This document shows, in pieces, positions 45,334-55,136 of a stretch of DNA of 64,000 nt (position 1 is the stretch's first letter; each line of letters starts with the position of its first letter). The notes beneath the pieces are model-generated. The model worked only from the letters and a program-made list of their open reading frames with translations. It was not told where the DNA came from and searched no databases. Position numbers and translations under genes: made by a program. The stretch comes from Rhizobium sp. ASV20 (GTDB lineage Bacteria; Pseudomonadota; Alphaproteobacteria; Rhizobiales; Rhizobiaceae), in the NCBI RefSeq assembly GCF_016429015.1, contig NZ_JAELTU010000006.1, forward strand, positions 21,001 to 85,000. Reading direction: 5' to 3'.

Positions 45334-46425
45334 ATGCTTCAATCTTCGCTCACGGACTTCGCCCGGACCTTCGTCTATGTTTCTGCATCAGCCGCAGGGA
45401 TGATCGACATATACGAAATGGAGGAAGCAACCGGCGCGCTCACGCCGATATCCTCCTTCGATGCCGGTGAAATGGTCATGCCGATGACAATTGGCGCGGA
45501 TGGGAAGCATCTCTATGCCGCCATCCGTTCACAACCCTATCGCCTGTTGACGTTGGCGATAGATCCGATGACCGGCAAACTGGAGCAAAGGGCCAACGCG
45601 CCTTTGTGCGACAGTATGGCTTACATCGCCACCGAACCATCAGGCGGCGCGGTTCTTGCGGCCTCCTACGGTGGCAACAAAGTTGCGGTGCTGCCGATCG
45701 GCACGGACGGGCTTGTCGCGGAGGGGGAGCGACAGGTGATCCTCACCGGACCAAACGCCCACTCGATCGTCAGCGATCGCAGCGGCCGATATGTTTTTGC
45801 GACAAATCTCGGTTCCGATGCCATTTTGCAATTCGTCGTCGACCCCGAAAGCGGCATGTTGGAAGCCAACGATCCGGCCAGTGTGACGACTGGGCGGGGT
45901 TTCGGTCCCCGTCACATCGTTTTGTCGCCGGATAACAAATATCTCTATGTGCTGACCGAGCTGACAGGACACGTGATCCATTGTGCATTGGATGCGTCCA
46001 CGGGAACGCTGACCGAGGTCGAGAGCGTCGCATCCGTTCCAGGCGAGGCAGGACTGTCTCCCGGTATCGCACCTTCGGCCAGAGGCCTGGTGGATGACGG
46101 CAAGCCGAAAGTGTGGGCCGCCGATATCGACATCACGCCCGATGGCAAGTTTCTCTACACGACGGAGCGAACCACGAGCACGATCGCATTCTTTCGCGCG
46201 CATAAGGAAAGCGGCAGGCTCACCTATGTTACCAGCTATCCGACAGAGCGGCAGCCGCGGGGCATTCGCATCGATCCATCCGGCTGCTTCCTGGTGGCAT
46301 CAGGCGAGAAGTCGGACAGGCTCTCCGTCTACGCCATAGATAAGGCTGGTGGCGAGCTCGATGTCGTCGGTCGATATCCGGTGAGCGCCGGCGCCAACTG
46401 GGTTGAAATCGTGAGGTTTACGTAA
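45334..46425 (+). CDS. Lactonase family beta-propeller protein (6-phosphogluconolactonase-like)
   Basis: A ~363-residue protein made of repeated beta-propeller blades (for example FVYVSASAAGMIDIY, HLYAAIRSQPYRLLTL, GRYVFATNLGSDAILQF, KYLYVLTELTGHVIH, KFLYTTERTTSTIAFF). It matches the Pgl-type lactonase family. In this operon it may open an aldonate or aldarate lactone that feeds the dehydratases, rather than act in the pentose phosphate pathway. The ATG at 45334 follows GAGGAAAGAGA; upstream residues to 45253 lack similarity. Confidence 0.85.
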   Translation: MLQSSLTDFARTFVYVSASAAGMIDIYEMEEATGALTPISSFDAGEMVMPMTIGADGKHLYAAIRSQPYRLLTLAIDPMTGKLEQRANAPLCDSMAYIATEPSGGAVLAASYGGNKVAVLPIGTDGLVAEGERQVILTGPNAHSIVSDRSGRYVFATNLGSDAILQFVVDPESGMLEANDPASVTTGRGFGPRHIVLSPDNKYLYVLTELTGHVIHCALDASTGTLTEVESVASVPGEAGLSPGIAPSARGLVDDGKPKVWAADIDITPDGKFLYTTERTTSTIAFFRAHKESGRLTYVTSYPTERQPRGIRIDPSGCFLVASGEKSDRLSVYAIDKAGGELDVVGRYPVSAGANWVEIVRFT

Positions 46426-46468
46426 CTCTGCCGGCCAACGTTGCCGGTGATGCTGCTCAATCGCCATC

Positions 46469-48577
46469 TCACCGTGCCGCCATCTCCAAAATGAGGTCTC
46501 CAACCTCGGAAGGAGGCAAGGGTCTGGCAAGTAGGTAGCCCTGGAACATCTCGCATCCGGCGCCCGCGAGAAAATGCGCCTGTTCTTCGGTTTCCACCCC
46601 CTCGGCGACGACTTCGAGTTCGAGAGTCCTCGCAAGTGATACAATGGCGGCGGTAATTGCCATGTCACCGGCCTTGTTGGGAATATCCGCGATAAAGGAT
46701 CTGTCGATCTTCAACCGCGAAAGCGGAAAACGTCTTAGAGTGCTGAGGCTTGAATATCCGGTACCGAAGTCGTCGATCGCAAGGCTGACGCCCAGCACCT
46801 TCAGCTCATGCATGCGTTCTATAGCGCCCTCGAGGTCGCGCATGATCAGACTTTCCGTGAGTTCAAGCTCAAGCCAGCGGGGATCGAGCCCGGCGGACTG
46901 CAGTGCTGATGACACCTGATCCGTCAGCGAGCGTTCGAGAAATTGCCTTGCTGATACATTCACGGCCACTCGCAACATGGCAAGGCCCCGGTCTTGCCAG
47001 TCTCGGTTTTGCTGGCAAGCCTTGCGCAATACGATATCGCCGATCGCAACGATGAGCCCCGTTTCCTCTGCTAGGGGGATAAATGCGCCGGGAAGCAACA
47101 AACCTTCGATGGGGTGTTGCCATCGCACCAGTGCTTCGACGCCGACGACCTTGCCGGTGCGGATGTCCTTTTGGGGTTGATAATGGAGTACGAACTCGTC
47201 CCGTTCCACGGCGCGCCGCAGTTCCTCGATACGGAGGAGCTTGTTGCGTGCTTCCTCTCCCATGGCGTGCGTAAACAGCTGAATGCGGTCGCGGCCGGAT
47301 TCCTTGGCGCGATAGAGCGCCATGTCGGCATTGGCAAATAGCTCGGACGCCGTGTCTCCGTGTTCGCCGGAACATGCTACGCCAATGCTGCAGGTAACCC
47401 GAATTTCGACGCCGTCGATCGTCAAGGGTGCCGAGGTCGCGTCGAGAATGGCACGCAAGCGCTCGGACATCGGGTCGGAATTTTCCTCCAGAACGATGAT
47501 GAACTCATCGCCGCCGATCCGTGAGACGATGCCGTTGTTTCGGATCAATGTTGATATTCGCCGCGCCACCACCTTCAGCAATTCGTCGCCGGCCGCATGG
47601 CCGAGACTGTCGTTGACAAGCTTGAAATTATCGAGGTCGACGAAAGCGACGGCGACATATTTCTGCTGGCGAGAGGGTTTTTCGAGGAGATCTCCGAGCT
47701 TGCGGTCGAGCAGCGTGCGGTTCGGCAGGCCTGTAAGAGCGTCGTGCTCCGCCAGATAAGCTATGTGAGTGATATCCTGGTGCCGATCGATGGCAATCCC
47801 TGCTGTTTGCGCCACGCCTGCGAGGAATTCCATGAGGCCGGCATCATCATTGTTTCCAGCCTTGGCGACCATCAAAACCCCATGCCGGCCCCCATCGCGC
47901 GATAAGATGGGAAATTCGACGGCCTCCTCCGTAAAGACCTCCGCTTGTCTGTCACCGACTTGGAAATGGACGCGCCTTCCATCGAGCAACCTCTCGAGAA
48001 GCGCTTCGGCGTCTCTCAGAAATGATCCGAGATATACGCCCCTTGCGACATCCTGCAGGAGCCTGGTCTGCGCGCTCATCAATTCCTCTGCGCGCTTGCG
48101 AGCGGAAATATCCCGCGACGCGCCGACCACGCCAATAATGTTGCCGCTCCGGTCCCGCAGCGGCACACGCGACATCATCAGCCATCCTTCGCCCCGGATG
48201 CGCCTCTCTTCGACACCCAGATCGGGCTCGCCCGTTTCCATGACGCGTCGCTCGACCTCGTCGATTTTCTCAGCGTCGGCCTCGGAGTGGATTTCTGCGT
48301 CGGTAAGACCGATCAGCTCTTCGACGTTGTTGAAATCATTATTGGTGACAATGGCCCGATTGGCGAAAAGGAAACGGCCATCTCTGTCCTTGGCGTAGAT
48401 GAAGTCCGGAACATAGTTGATCATGGTCTCGAGCCATTCATATCGCTCGCTGAGCGACAGATACTGCTCTTGCAGCGCATCGAATCGTTGGCGGATGTGC
48501 CGCGCTTCCTCTTTCGATCCAGTGCTCATCGATTTCAGCGGTTTACCCGGCTGTCGCGTCATCTGCGGCTCTCTCAT
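46469..48577 (-). CDS. PAS-GGDEF-EAL cyclic-di-GMP enzyme
   Basis: A 702-residue cytoplasmic protein. A short coiled N-terminus (residues ~20-50) leads to a PAS domain (~50-165, with VPDFIYAKDRDGRFLFANRA, cited as DFIYAKDRDGRFLFANRA), a GAF-like region (~175-270), a GGDEF domain (~280-440, RIGGDEF intact, no RxxD inhibitory site) and an EAL domain (~450-700, VEALVRW, ELTESL, DDFGTGYSSL, AEGVET). Both activities are possible. No membrane segment, so it senses a cytosolic signal. Convergent with the lactonase gene, 43 bp apart. Confidence 0.92.
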   Translation of the reverse strand: MREPQMTRQPGKPLKSMSTGSKEEARHIRQRFDALQEQYLSLSERYEWLETMINYVPDFIYAKDRDGRFLFANRAIVTNNDFNNVEELIGLTDAEIHSEADAEKIDEVERRVMETGEPDLGVEERRIRGEGWLMMSRVPLRDRSGNIIGVVGASRDISARKRAEELMSAQTRLLQDVARGVYLGSFLRDAEALLERLLDGRRVHFQVGDRQAEVFTEEAVEFPILSRDGGRHGVLMVAKAGNNDDAGLMEFLAGVAQTAGIAIDRHQDITHIAYLAEHDALTGLPNRTLLDRKLGDLLEKPSRQQKYVAVAFVDLDNFKLVNDSLGHAAGDELLKVVARRISTLIRNNGIVSRIGGDEFIIVLEENSDPMSERLRAILDATSAPLTIDGVEIRVTCSIGVACSGEHGDTASELFANADMALYRAKESGRDRIQLFTHAMGEEARNKLLRIEELRRAVERDEFVLHYQPQKDIRTGKVVGVEALVRWQHPIEGLLLPGAFIPLAEETGLIVAIGDIVLRKACQQNRDWQDRGLAMLRVAVNVSARQFLERSLTDQVSSALQSAGLDPRWLELELTESLIMRDLEGAIERMHELKVLGVSLAIDDFGTGYSSLSTLRRFPLSRLKIDRSFIADIPNKAGDMAITAAIVSLARTLELEVVAEGVETEEQAHFLAGAGCEMFQGYLLARPLPPSEVGDLILEMAAR

Positions 48578-48747
48578 TTGTGGATAGACAATAGCGAGAA
48601 CCGGTTATTCAACTGTGAAAGAAGCGTATCGATTCCGGCTGTCATAAAAAATGAGTTAAAGCGTATATGCGAGAAGTTGGGGTTGGGCTGAGGTTCGTGT
48701 CTCCGATTGCGGCGGTGGAGTATTTCCGCGCCGGGTGGTTTCGATCG

Positions 48748-49446
48748 TCAGGACGCGATGGCGGCCTGCATCGTCGTTCGGATCAGATAGCCAAGATTGC
48801 GCACAGCTCTTATCTCGACCGCGGCTCCGGCAAGAACAAGCTTCTTTCGAATTCGGGAAATGTGAGCGTCGAGCGCGTTCGATTCGATCTCGTCTTCCAA
48901 CGAATAGACCGCCTCGATCAGATTGGGCCTCGTGACGATCCGGTTCGGGCGGCGCAACAGGGCCTCGAGCACCAGATATTCGCGCCGTGAAAATCCGATC
49001 GCCGATCCGGCGACACAGATCTCGTTGCTCCTGGAATCGATGGTCAGATTGCCGAAATCCAGATTCCGGTCTGAAACCATCGAGCCCCGCCGGCGGAGTG
49101 CCCGCAGCCGGGCGAGCAATTCTTCCATCGCAAACGGTTTGGCGAGATAGTCGTCGGCGCCACTATCGAGACCATCCACACGATGATCGACGCTGCCGAG
49201 AGCGGTCAGGACGAGGATCGGCATTGGATGCCGGCGTTGACGAAGCGTTGCGACGAAATCCAGACCCTCGCCATCCGGCAGGCGGCGATCCAATACGAGG
49301 GCATCATAGGTGCCCGTATAGACCATCGCATCAGCGTCGGCGATCGTGCGAACGTGGTCGGCCAAGACATCATGGCGCCTCAGCGCCTCAAGCAAGGCTT
49401 TGGTCATTTCGGGTTCGTCTTCAAGTAGCAGGATTTTCAAAGGCAT
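48748..49446 (-). CDS. OmpR-family response regulator without adjacent kinase
   Basis: A ~232-residue two-domain regulator. The receiver (1-~115) has the acidic pair in LLLEDEPE, the phosphoacceptor Asp in ALVLDRRLPDGEG, Thr in LVLTALG and Lys in YLAKPF. The winged-helix DNA-binding domain (~130-225) has GFSRREYLVLEALLRRPN and DAHISRIRKKL. A start at ATG 49446 follows GAG and begins the receiver. No histidine kinase gene is adjacent on either side. Confidence 0.88.
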   Translation of the reverse strand: MPLKILLLEDEPEMTKALLEALRRHDVLADHVRTIADADAMVYTGTYDALVLDRRLPDGEGLDFVATLRQRRHPMPILVLTALGSVDHRVDGLDSGADDYLAKPFAMEELLARLRALRRRGSMVSDRNLDFGNLTIDSRSNEICVAGSAIGFSRREYLVLEALLRRPNRIVTRPNLIEAVYSLEDEIESNALDAHISRIRKKLVLAGAAVEIRAVRNLGYLIRTTMQAAIAS

Positions 49447-50026
49447 CTCACTCGATGGGTGAAAGCTGTCCATCATTACTCAAGGCCGACCGGTTGCTGA
49501 GAGTTGCCCTCGCACCCGGACCGACCGTTTGGCTTTTGGAAGGCGGAGATCGGGAGGAGGACGCAGCCGATGAGGTACGGCTCGCCGGTGCCTTTTCCCT
49601 GGACACGGCGCGGCCGCGCCTGAGGCGCAACCGGAAGACTGCAAAGGAAGTGTCCGCATGCCGTTTCTCCTGGAGATCGGAATGCCGGTATTGTGGCTTG
49701 CCATTGTCAAGAAACGGAGGAGATCCAGTGAAGACCGCTCCAGTCGCAACTGTACGGCTAGCATCGGGACTGGAGCTGATATCAAAGGATGCAGGGCGGA
49801 CCGTTGGTGATTGAGTGGGGCATCGGGGATGGTTACAGAGGCGACGCCTTCCAGCGAAAGCGGAGGGGGGATCAGCCTTAATTGAGACCTGACTGCGCCT
49901 CTTCCAGCAACGTGGGCGGCGTCCGGACTTCTTTCAACTGTGACGAGTGCAGTCGTGCCTTGCGGGAGCGGGGCAAAACCGGCTAAAGCCCGTCGAGATA
50001 AATCGAGATTCCGCAGAGGACACGCC
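49447..50026. other. 580-bp spacer, no recognisable gene
   Basis: Between the response regulator start and the EamA gene. Open frames exist on both strands (for example leftward 49480-50124), but their arginine- and serine-rich products have no family features. It may be a decayed gene or a long upstream region; I see no repeat or RNA element. Confidence 0.35.
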
Positions 50027-50941
50027 ATGAATCCCAGCAGAGCCGTTACGAACGGCAATCTCGTGCTTGTTGGCGTGCTTCTGATGGTTCTCGGCGACTT
50101 CATGTTCTCGCTGAATGATGCCATGGGTAAATGGTTGGTCGCCAGTTTCTCTGTCGGTCAGGTTCTGGTGATACGTTCGTTCGGCGCCTTCCTCATCCTT
50201 GCACCCATGATCCTGCGGCAAGGAAGTGACGCGCTCTTTCGGATCGAGCATCCGCCATTGCAGGTCCTGCGAGTCGTCATGACGACCGCCGATGTCGCTC
50301 TATTCTACGCGGCCGTTGCCTATCTGCCGCTTGCCGATGTCATGACCTTCTATATGGCAGGCCCCATCTATGTTGCGGCGCTTTCGCATTTCTTCCTTGG
50401 CGAGAGGATCGGCTGGCGGCGTTGGCTGGCCGTTTTGCTTGGTTTTGTCGGCGTGGTGATCGCGCTTCGACCTTCGGCGGCAATGCTCTCCTGGCCGTCG
50501 ATTTTCGGGTTGGGCGGCAGTCTTGCTTTCTCGATGACGCTAGTCCTCAGCCGAAGGCTGCGACATACGAGCGACGCCACGCTCGTTGCCTGGCAGACTG
50601 TTGCCGCGCTCGCGACGGGCCTGGTGTTGAGCATCGGCAATTGGCGTTCGGCGTCGACGCTGGATTGGGGAGCCATGCTTGCGCTTGGCGTCGTTGCGGG
50701 CAGCGCCCATATGCTGATCACCCGGTCCTTGAAGCTTGCACCGGCATCCTTGCTCGCCCCACTGCAATACAGCCTTTTGATCTGGGCGATCGCACTCGGT
50801 TTTCTGTTCTTCGGCGATATTCCAGATGCGCAGATCATCGTCGGATCCGTCATCATCGTGCTTGCCGGGCTTTTCATCTTTCATCGCAAGAGTCTGACCG
50901 GCACTATTCCAAAGGATGCCATTGCGCGGGATGGACATTGA
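50027..50941 (+). CDS. EamA/DMT-superfamily transporter
   Basis: A 304-residue inner-membrane protein with ten hydrophobic segments in two EamA repeats (start LVLVGVLLMVLGDFMFSLND; second repeat from MLSWPSIFGLGGSLAFSM). YLPLADVMTFYMAGPIYVAAL, cited as YLPLADVMTFYMAGPIY, is a typical DMT segment. It probably exports a metabolite or amino acid; the substrate cannot be predicted. The ATG at 50027 follows GAGG. Confidence 0.87.
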   Translation: MNPSRAVTNGNLVLVGVLLMVLGDFMFSLNDAMGKWLVASFSVGQVLVIRSFGAFLILAPMILRQGSDALFRIEHPPLQVLRVVMTTADVALFYAAVAYLPLADVMTFYMAGPIYVAALSHFFLGERIGWRRWLAVLLGFVGVVIALRPSAAMLSWPSIFGLGGSLAFSMTLVLSRRLRHTSDATLVAWQTVAALATGLVLSIGNWRSASTLDWGAMLALGVVAGSAHMLITRSLKLAPASLLAPLQYSLLIWAIALGFLFFGDIPDAQIIVGSVIIVLAGLFIFHRKSLTGTIPKDAIARDGH

Positions 50942-51212
50942 GGTGGCGCTTGTCGCGTAACCCGTACACGCGATCACTGATTGCCTTTGATGATGAGGTC
51001 AACCCTCGCGCGCCTTCTTCTTTCCATGCGGGCGAAACTCGCTGACGACGATCCTGAAAGCCACACGATGTTTGTCGGCGAGCGTCTCAGCTCGCGCCAA
51101 CCGTGCCGGGAGGCGCCGGTCCAGGAAGCGGGTACAGCAGGTCTGCCTCCGGAATGCATTGGCAAACCAGACGATGGAGCATTTTCGCGATTCAAGAGAA
51201 GGCCGAAACGCT
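50942..51212. other. Convergent spacer between EamA and PIG-L genes
   Basis: About 270 bp between two convergent stop codons. No T-tract terminator or gene was recognised. Confidence 0.3.
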
Positions 51213-53615
51213 CTATCGGGCAGGCTGAACCAGATTGGCGAAAAGGCGAAAGGCGCCGGGCACGAGGCGGTCGAGCTGATGGTGCAAGACGAGGCTCGTA
51301 TGGGTGTGTCGCCCCTTGCCGATCTCTGCCGAAATCAGCCCTCCGAAGAGAGGCTGCTCGCCATCGTCGTGCATGGAGAGCAGAGGCTTATAAGCATCGT
51401 TCCAGCTCGAGGCGAAATAGAGACCGCGCTCTTTATGCCATCCGTTCCAATCGTCTTCGCCGATGACATTCGGGCCAGTCAGCAGCGGATGTTCCGGCAT
51501 CAGCACGGTGACTGGCGCTTTGGGATTGGTGACGCGCCAGCGCAGCGAAGGTGACCCGATCACGAGCTTTCGAGGTGGTGTGTGGTCAGCATGCCACCCA
51601 TCGGACGGGCGGTGATAGAGGGTCACCAGATGCCCACCCTGTTCCACGAAACGGTGCAGCTTGTCTGTCGCGGCTGTCAGATCGGAGCGCAAGCCGAAGG
51701 CAAAAATACCAACCACGATCGTTGAAAATTGCGAGAGATCGCCTGCAAGATGACGCTCTTCCAGTTCGGTGACATCGAAGCCCATGCGCGTCAGCCAAAG
51801 ACTGGTATTGTCGGCACCACCACCGACATAGCCAATACGGGCGTCAGGCAGGCGCAAGTCGAGCGCAAGTATCTGCAGGGCTGCCGGCTCGCGCCAAAGA
51901 GCAGTGCCGACATGCCGATGGCTTATTGCAGTCGCCTGCCATGCGGGCACGCCGTCGATCGTCGGCAGCAGGCGGGTGAGGCCAGGCCTTAAGTCTTTGG
52001 GCGCGCGCAATGTCACGGCTGATTCCTGCACCTCCGCAAGCCATCCGTTCTCTGGCCTGATTGTGATTTGGTTCGCAATCCCGTCCACGGCAAGCTCGAC
52101 CCGCCACTCGGCCATCTCTGGCTGGTGCGTGGAAACGACAAGCGCAGACGGATCCAGTCGAACCGATGTGGCTGGGACGACGATAAGGGGTTCGTCCAGA
52201 TCCACCAGAGTTTCCGCATCATGCTCGCCAAACTGCGCCTTGAGCCGGATAAACCCCTGACCATTGCCGCCGAGCGCGCGCCATGCCGGTGCAAAAAGGG
52301 GTGAAAGCCTCGCCTGTTGCGAGACTGAGACTCTAAATTCTTCGCGGCTCGAATTCCTGCCTTCGGAAAGAGCAGCGCAGCCCTCCGGCAACACGATTTC
52401 GGCCATCACAGCGATATCGCTGGCGCCGGCCCCGTATTCGACAACAAGGCTTGTCTCGCTACTGGATGTCAGGATTGGCGTGTCGAGGCCAGCGCGCTCA
52501 AACAGCGGAGCTGCCTCGATCAATGCGGCATCGAGTTCCTGAAGCTTGTGCTGTAGCCGGTGACCATGTCGCTGCAGGAAATCGTCAGGTGAACCGGAGA
52601 GAGCGGCCTTCAGGCTTTTCGCTGCACTGAGCAGTCGCTCGATGATGGCTGCGCGTGTCGGAAAGGCGGCGATCGCGCCTTCAATAGCGATATGCGCATC
52701 AAGCAGCATTTGCCTGACGTCCTCAGGCACTCCGTCTGCCGCGGCGAGCGCGGCCAGGGATTGCGGGAGCGAAGCAAAGATCGTTTCTTCTGTATGGCTT
52801 ACAGGCGATTTCAGATGCAGCGGCCATTCGGATTTCGGCACGTCTGGCCATCGCCCCATGCCCTGTGTGGCGTGGCAGGCTCGCGACCATTCGCCGATCC
52901 GATCATAGTCCGCGCCAGTCACTTCGTCGCGGCTGCTTGCCCGAATTCTCAGAGTTGTGTCCGGCGGCGGCAGTTCGTCATCATAGGTATCGCCGCCGCC
53001 GGACCATGCCGGCAAATAGAATTTCGCGACCTGCCACGGCGTCAGCCCTTCGGCAAAATGTTCAGGGAAGGCATTTTCATCCGCTGCAAGCTGCAGGGCT
53101 TTTTCGGCTGCGCGCGTCATGGCGCGGTGATGACCGTGCTGGCCGGGGACATCGAGAAAGGTCGGCAGTACGATGTCCGGCCGTTCGGTGCGGTAGGCGC
53201 GCACCAGACGCTCCACGGTCTTCTCCTCGCCCCAATGCGCGAAGGTGCCGTCGCCGTCCTTGGAAAAGCCGAAGTCGTGCACGGTATCGTCCGGACCATG
53301 GCCGAGCCAGTGGATATCGCAATCGAGAATGCTTGCGGCCTCTTCCATTTCCCGGCTGCGGATCACGCCGAGCGCGCCGCCGCGCTCTCGACCGAGCGCG
53401 TTTTGGCCGCCTTCGCCGCGCGTGGAGCAGGCGATGACGACCCGTATGCCGAGCGCAAAGCGGAAATAGGCCATCAGCCCGCTTTGCTCGTCGTCTGGAT
53501 GTGCGCCCGTGTGCATGAGCGTCACTGTTGACCGCAATCGGCTCAAGGCTCTGTGCAGGCGGACAAGGGCGGGGGACGATTTCTGGCGGTCGATGCGCTG
53601 AAGGGCGGTAAGCAT
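51213..53615 (-). CDS. Large PIG-L (LmbE-like) deacetylase
   Basis: An 800-residue protein. Residues ~30-250 form a PIG-L domain with the zinc site MHTGAHPDDEQSGLMAYF (cited as TGAHPDDEQSG) and DVPGQHGHHRAMTRAAE. The middle (~370-560) is beta-rich and NEW3-like, and the C-terminal ~200 residues resemble a class-I glutamine-amidotransferase/ThuA-like alpha/beta fold (IGYVGGGADNTSLWL, VVGIFAFGLRSDL, LHRFVEQGGHLVTLYHRP). PIG-L enzymes remove N-acetyl groups from amino sugars. It follows the ROK gene by 17 bp in the same operon, divergent from a sugar importer. Confidence 0.85.
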   Translation of the reverse strand: MLTALQRIDRQKSSPALVRLHRALSRLRSTVTLMHTGAHPDDEQSGLMAYFRFALGIRVVIACSTRGEGGQNALGRERGGALGVIRSREMEEAASILDCDIHWLGHGPDDTVHDFGFSKDGDGTFAHWGEEKTVERLVRAYRTERPDIVLPTFLDVPGQHGHHRAMTRAAEKALQLAADENAFPEHFAEGLTPWQVAKFYLPAWSGGGDTYDDELPPPDTTLRIRASSRDEVTGADYDRIGEWSRACHATQGMGRWPDVPKSEWPLHLKSPVSHTEETIFASLPQSLAALAAADGVPEDVRQMLLDAHIAIEGAIAAFPTRAAIIERLLSAAKSLKAALSGSPDDFLQRHGHRLQHKLQELDAALIEAAPLFERAGLDTPILTSSSETSLVVEYGAGASDIAVMAEIVLPEGCAALSEGRNSSREEFRVSVSQQARLSPLFAPAWRALGGNGQGFIRLKAQFGEHDAETLVDLDEPLIVVPATSVRLDPSALVVSTHQPEMAEWRVELAVDGIANQITIRPENGWLAEVQESAVTLRAPKDLRPGLTRLLPTIDGVPAWQATAISHRHVGTALWREPAALQILALDLRLPDARIGYVGGGADNTSLWLTRMGFDVTELEERHLAGDLSQFSTIVVGIFAFGLRSDLTAATDKLHRFVEQGGHLVTLYHRPSDGWHADHTPPRKLVIGSPSLRWRVTNPKAPVTVLMPEHPLLTGPNVIGEDDWNGWHKERGLYFASSWNDAYKPLLSMHDDGEQPLFGGLISAEIGKGRHTHTSLVLHHQLDRLVPGAFRLFANLVQPAR

Positions 53616-53632
53616 GGTTCCTCGCGGACTTC

Positions 53633-54841
53633 TTACAATTCTGAGTTCATGTCGAGCTTCGGCGTCATCGCCTCGAACATTGGCAGGGATGCTGCGCCGA
53701 GTGCGGCGGTGAACTGGCCGGTCTGTCCGCGCAGGACGCGCGGCAAGGCACGGACACGGCGACTTGCGACCGAGATGGGTAGCTCGCCCATATGCCGGAT
53801 CAGGTCGTCTATGATCGCATCCGGCAACATGCCGCCAAGGATCACGGTTTCCGGATCAAGGATATTCTCGATCATGGCAATCATCGGCGCGAGATGATCG
53901 GCGGCTTCCTGCAGCCAGCCCATCAGCACCGGGTTGCGATGTCCATGCAGCTTTTCGAGGCCGTCGAAGTCGGTGTTCTCGATGCCGGCGGCATGAAGTT
54001 TTTCACGCAGGGCATGAAGCGAGGCGTAGGTCTCCAGACAACCCTTCTGGCCACAGGGGCAATGGCGCCCATTCGGGGTGATGACGACATGCCCGATCTC
54101 GCCGGCATTGCCGAAAGCGCCACGAAACGGCGCGCCATCCTGAATAAGGCCAAGGCCGATGCCGGCTCCGAAATAGATCATGGCGAAATTGGAGATTGCG
54201 TGGCCGGCGCCGAACAGGCGCTCGCCGACAGCAGCGGCATTGGCGTCGTTCTCGACGAGAACCGGCTCGCCACATGCCTCGCTCAGAACGTCAGCCGTAT
54301 CGAGGCCGGACCAGCCGGGCAAGGTGGTCGGGCCAACCGAACTCATGCCTTCGATATCGAAGGGACCGGGCATGACGACGCCAATACCGAGAAGTCGGGC
54401 GGGAAAGGCTGCCTTGACGGCATCGACCTCAGCGCGCAACTGCGCCGAAAGTTTCTTGACGCTGACATCGAGGACGGGGCGGACATGCTGGCTGCGCGGT
54501 GTGCCGGAAAGGTCGAGCACGGTCGTCACCATCTGGGTCGAGCCCATCTCGACGCCGATGGTCATGGCGCCCTCGGGATTGACCGCGAACTGGATCGGGG
54601 GCTGGCCACGCCCGGTCTTGAGGCGGCCGAGCTGCATCAGGAGATTATCCGCCACCAAGTCGTCGACGATATTGGCAATGGCCTGAGCGGTCAGGTGGGT
54701 CAGGCGGGCGATATGCATGCGTCCCAGGGGGCCGTGACGACGCACAACATCGAGCACGACGCGGCGATTGTGGTCGCGGATTCGCTCCGGGTTCTTGCCG
54801 AGAGTGACGGCCAGCGGCACCTTGGCCGGTTGCTGTGTCAT
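53633..54841 (-). CDS. ROK-family transcriptional regulator
   Basis: A ~402-residue ROK repressor of the NagC/Mlc/XylR type. The N-terminal winged helix (~18-75, RRVVLDVVRRHGPLGRMHIA then TAQAIANIVDDLV) is followed by the ROK domain with the nucleotide loop IGVEMGSTQMVTTVLD, ENDANAAAVGERLFG and the zinc motif CPCGQKGCLETYAS. GGAGGA precedes the ATG at 54841. It diverges from the sugar ABC operon and probably represses it, with the sugar or its phosphate as inducer. Confidence 0.92.
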   Translation of the reverse strand: MTQQPAKVPLAVTLGKNPERIRDHNRRVVLDVVRRHGPLGRMHIARLTHLTAQAIANIVDDLVADNLLMQLGRLKTGRGQPPIQFAVNPEGAMTIGVEMGSTQMVTTVLDLSGTPRSQHVRPVLDVSVKKLSAQLRAEVDAVKAAFPARLLGIGVVMPGPFDIEGMSSVGPTTLPGWSGLDTADVLSEACGEPVLVENDANAAAVGERLFGAGHAISNFAMIYFGAGIGLGLIQDGAPFRGAFGNAGEIGHVVITPNGRHCPCGQKGCLETYASLHALREKLHAAGIENTDFDGLEKLHGHRNPVLMGWLQEAADHLAPMIAMIENILDPETVILGGMLPDAIIDDLIRHMGELPISVASRRVRALPRVLRGQTGQFTAALGAASLPMFEAMTPKLDMNSEL

Positions 54842-54896
54842 GTATCCTCCTGCTTCGTCCAAACGAATAGCGCGGGGCGTTTTTAACAGCAATATA

Positions 54897-54914
54897 ATAA
54901 TTCAACTAAATTAT
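54897..54914. promoter_or_regulatory. Candidate ROK operator in the divergent spacer
   Basis: ATAATT (54897-54902) and AATTAT (54909-54914) flank CAACTA. The AT-rich inverted repeat resembles NagC/Mlc-type sites. A TTGACA hexamer at 54919-54924 lies just beside it, so binding could block a rightward promoter for the ABC operon. Confidence 0.4.
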
Positions 54915-55136
54915 CTTATTGACAAAGCGCACCTAAAGTTGAAGCGTAAAGGACAGGGTGGTGAGAGCCGCCCTGCGTCATTGCGGGACGATGGTTCTCG
55001 CATGAAGCAAGGAGTTGGTGTCGTGCTTTAGCTGTGCGGCATGTGGTGGAACGTGCGGATGGGAAGTGCCTGTCCGCAGCCAAGCCTGGCAACCGCATTT
55101 GGTAAACCGGCGGGTGGGGGCAAAAAGGGAGGTTTT

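Noticed and set aside
49480..50124. 214-codon leftward frame between the response regulator and the EamA gene
   Set aside because: Arg/Ser-rich product without motifs, and it overlaps the EamA start region.
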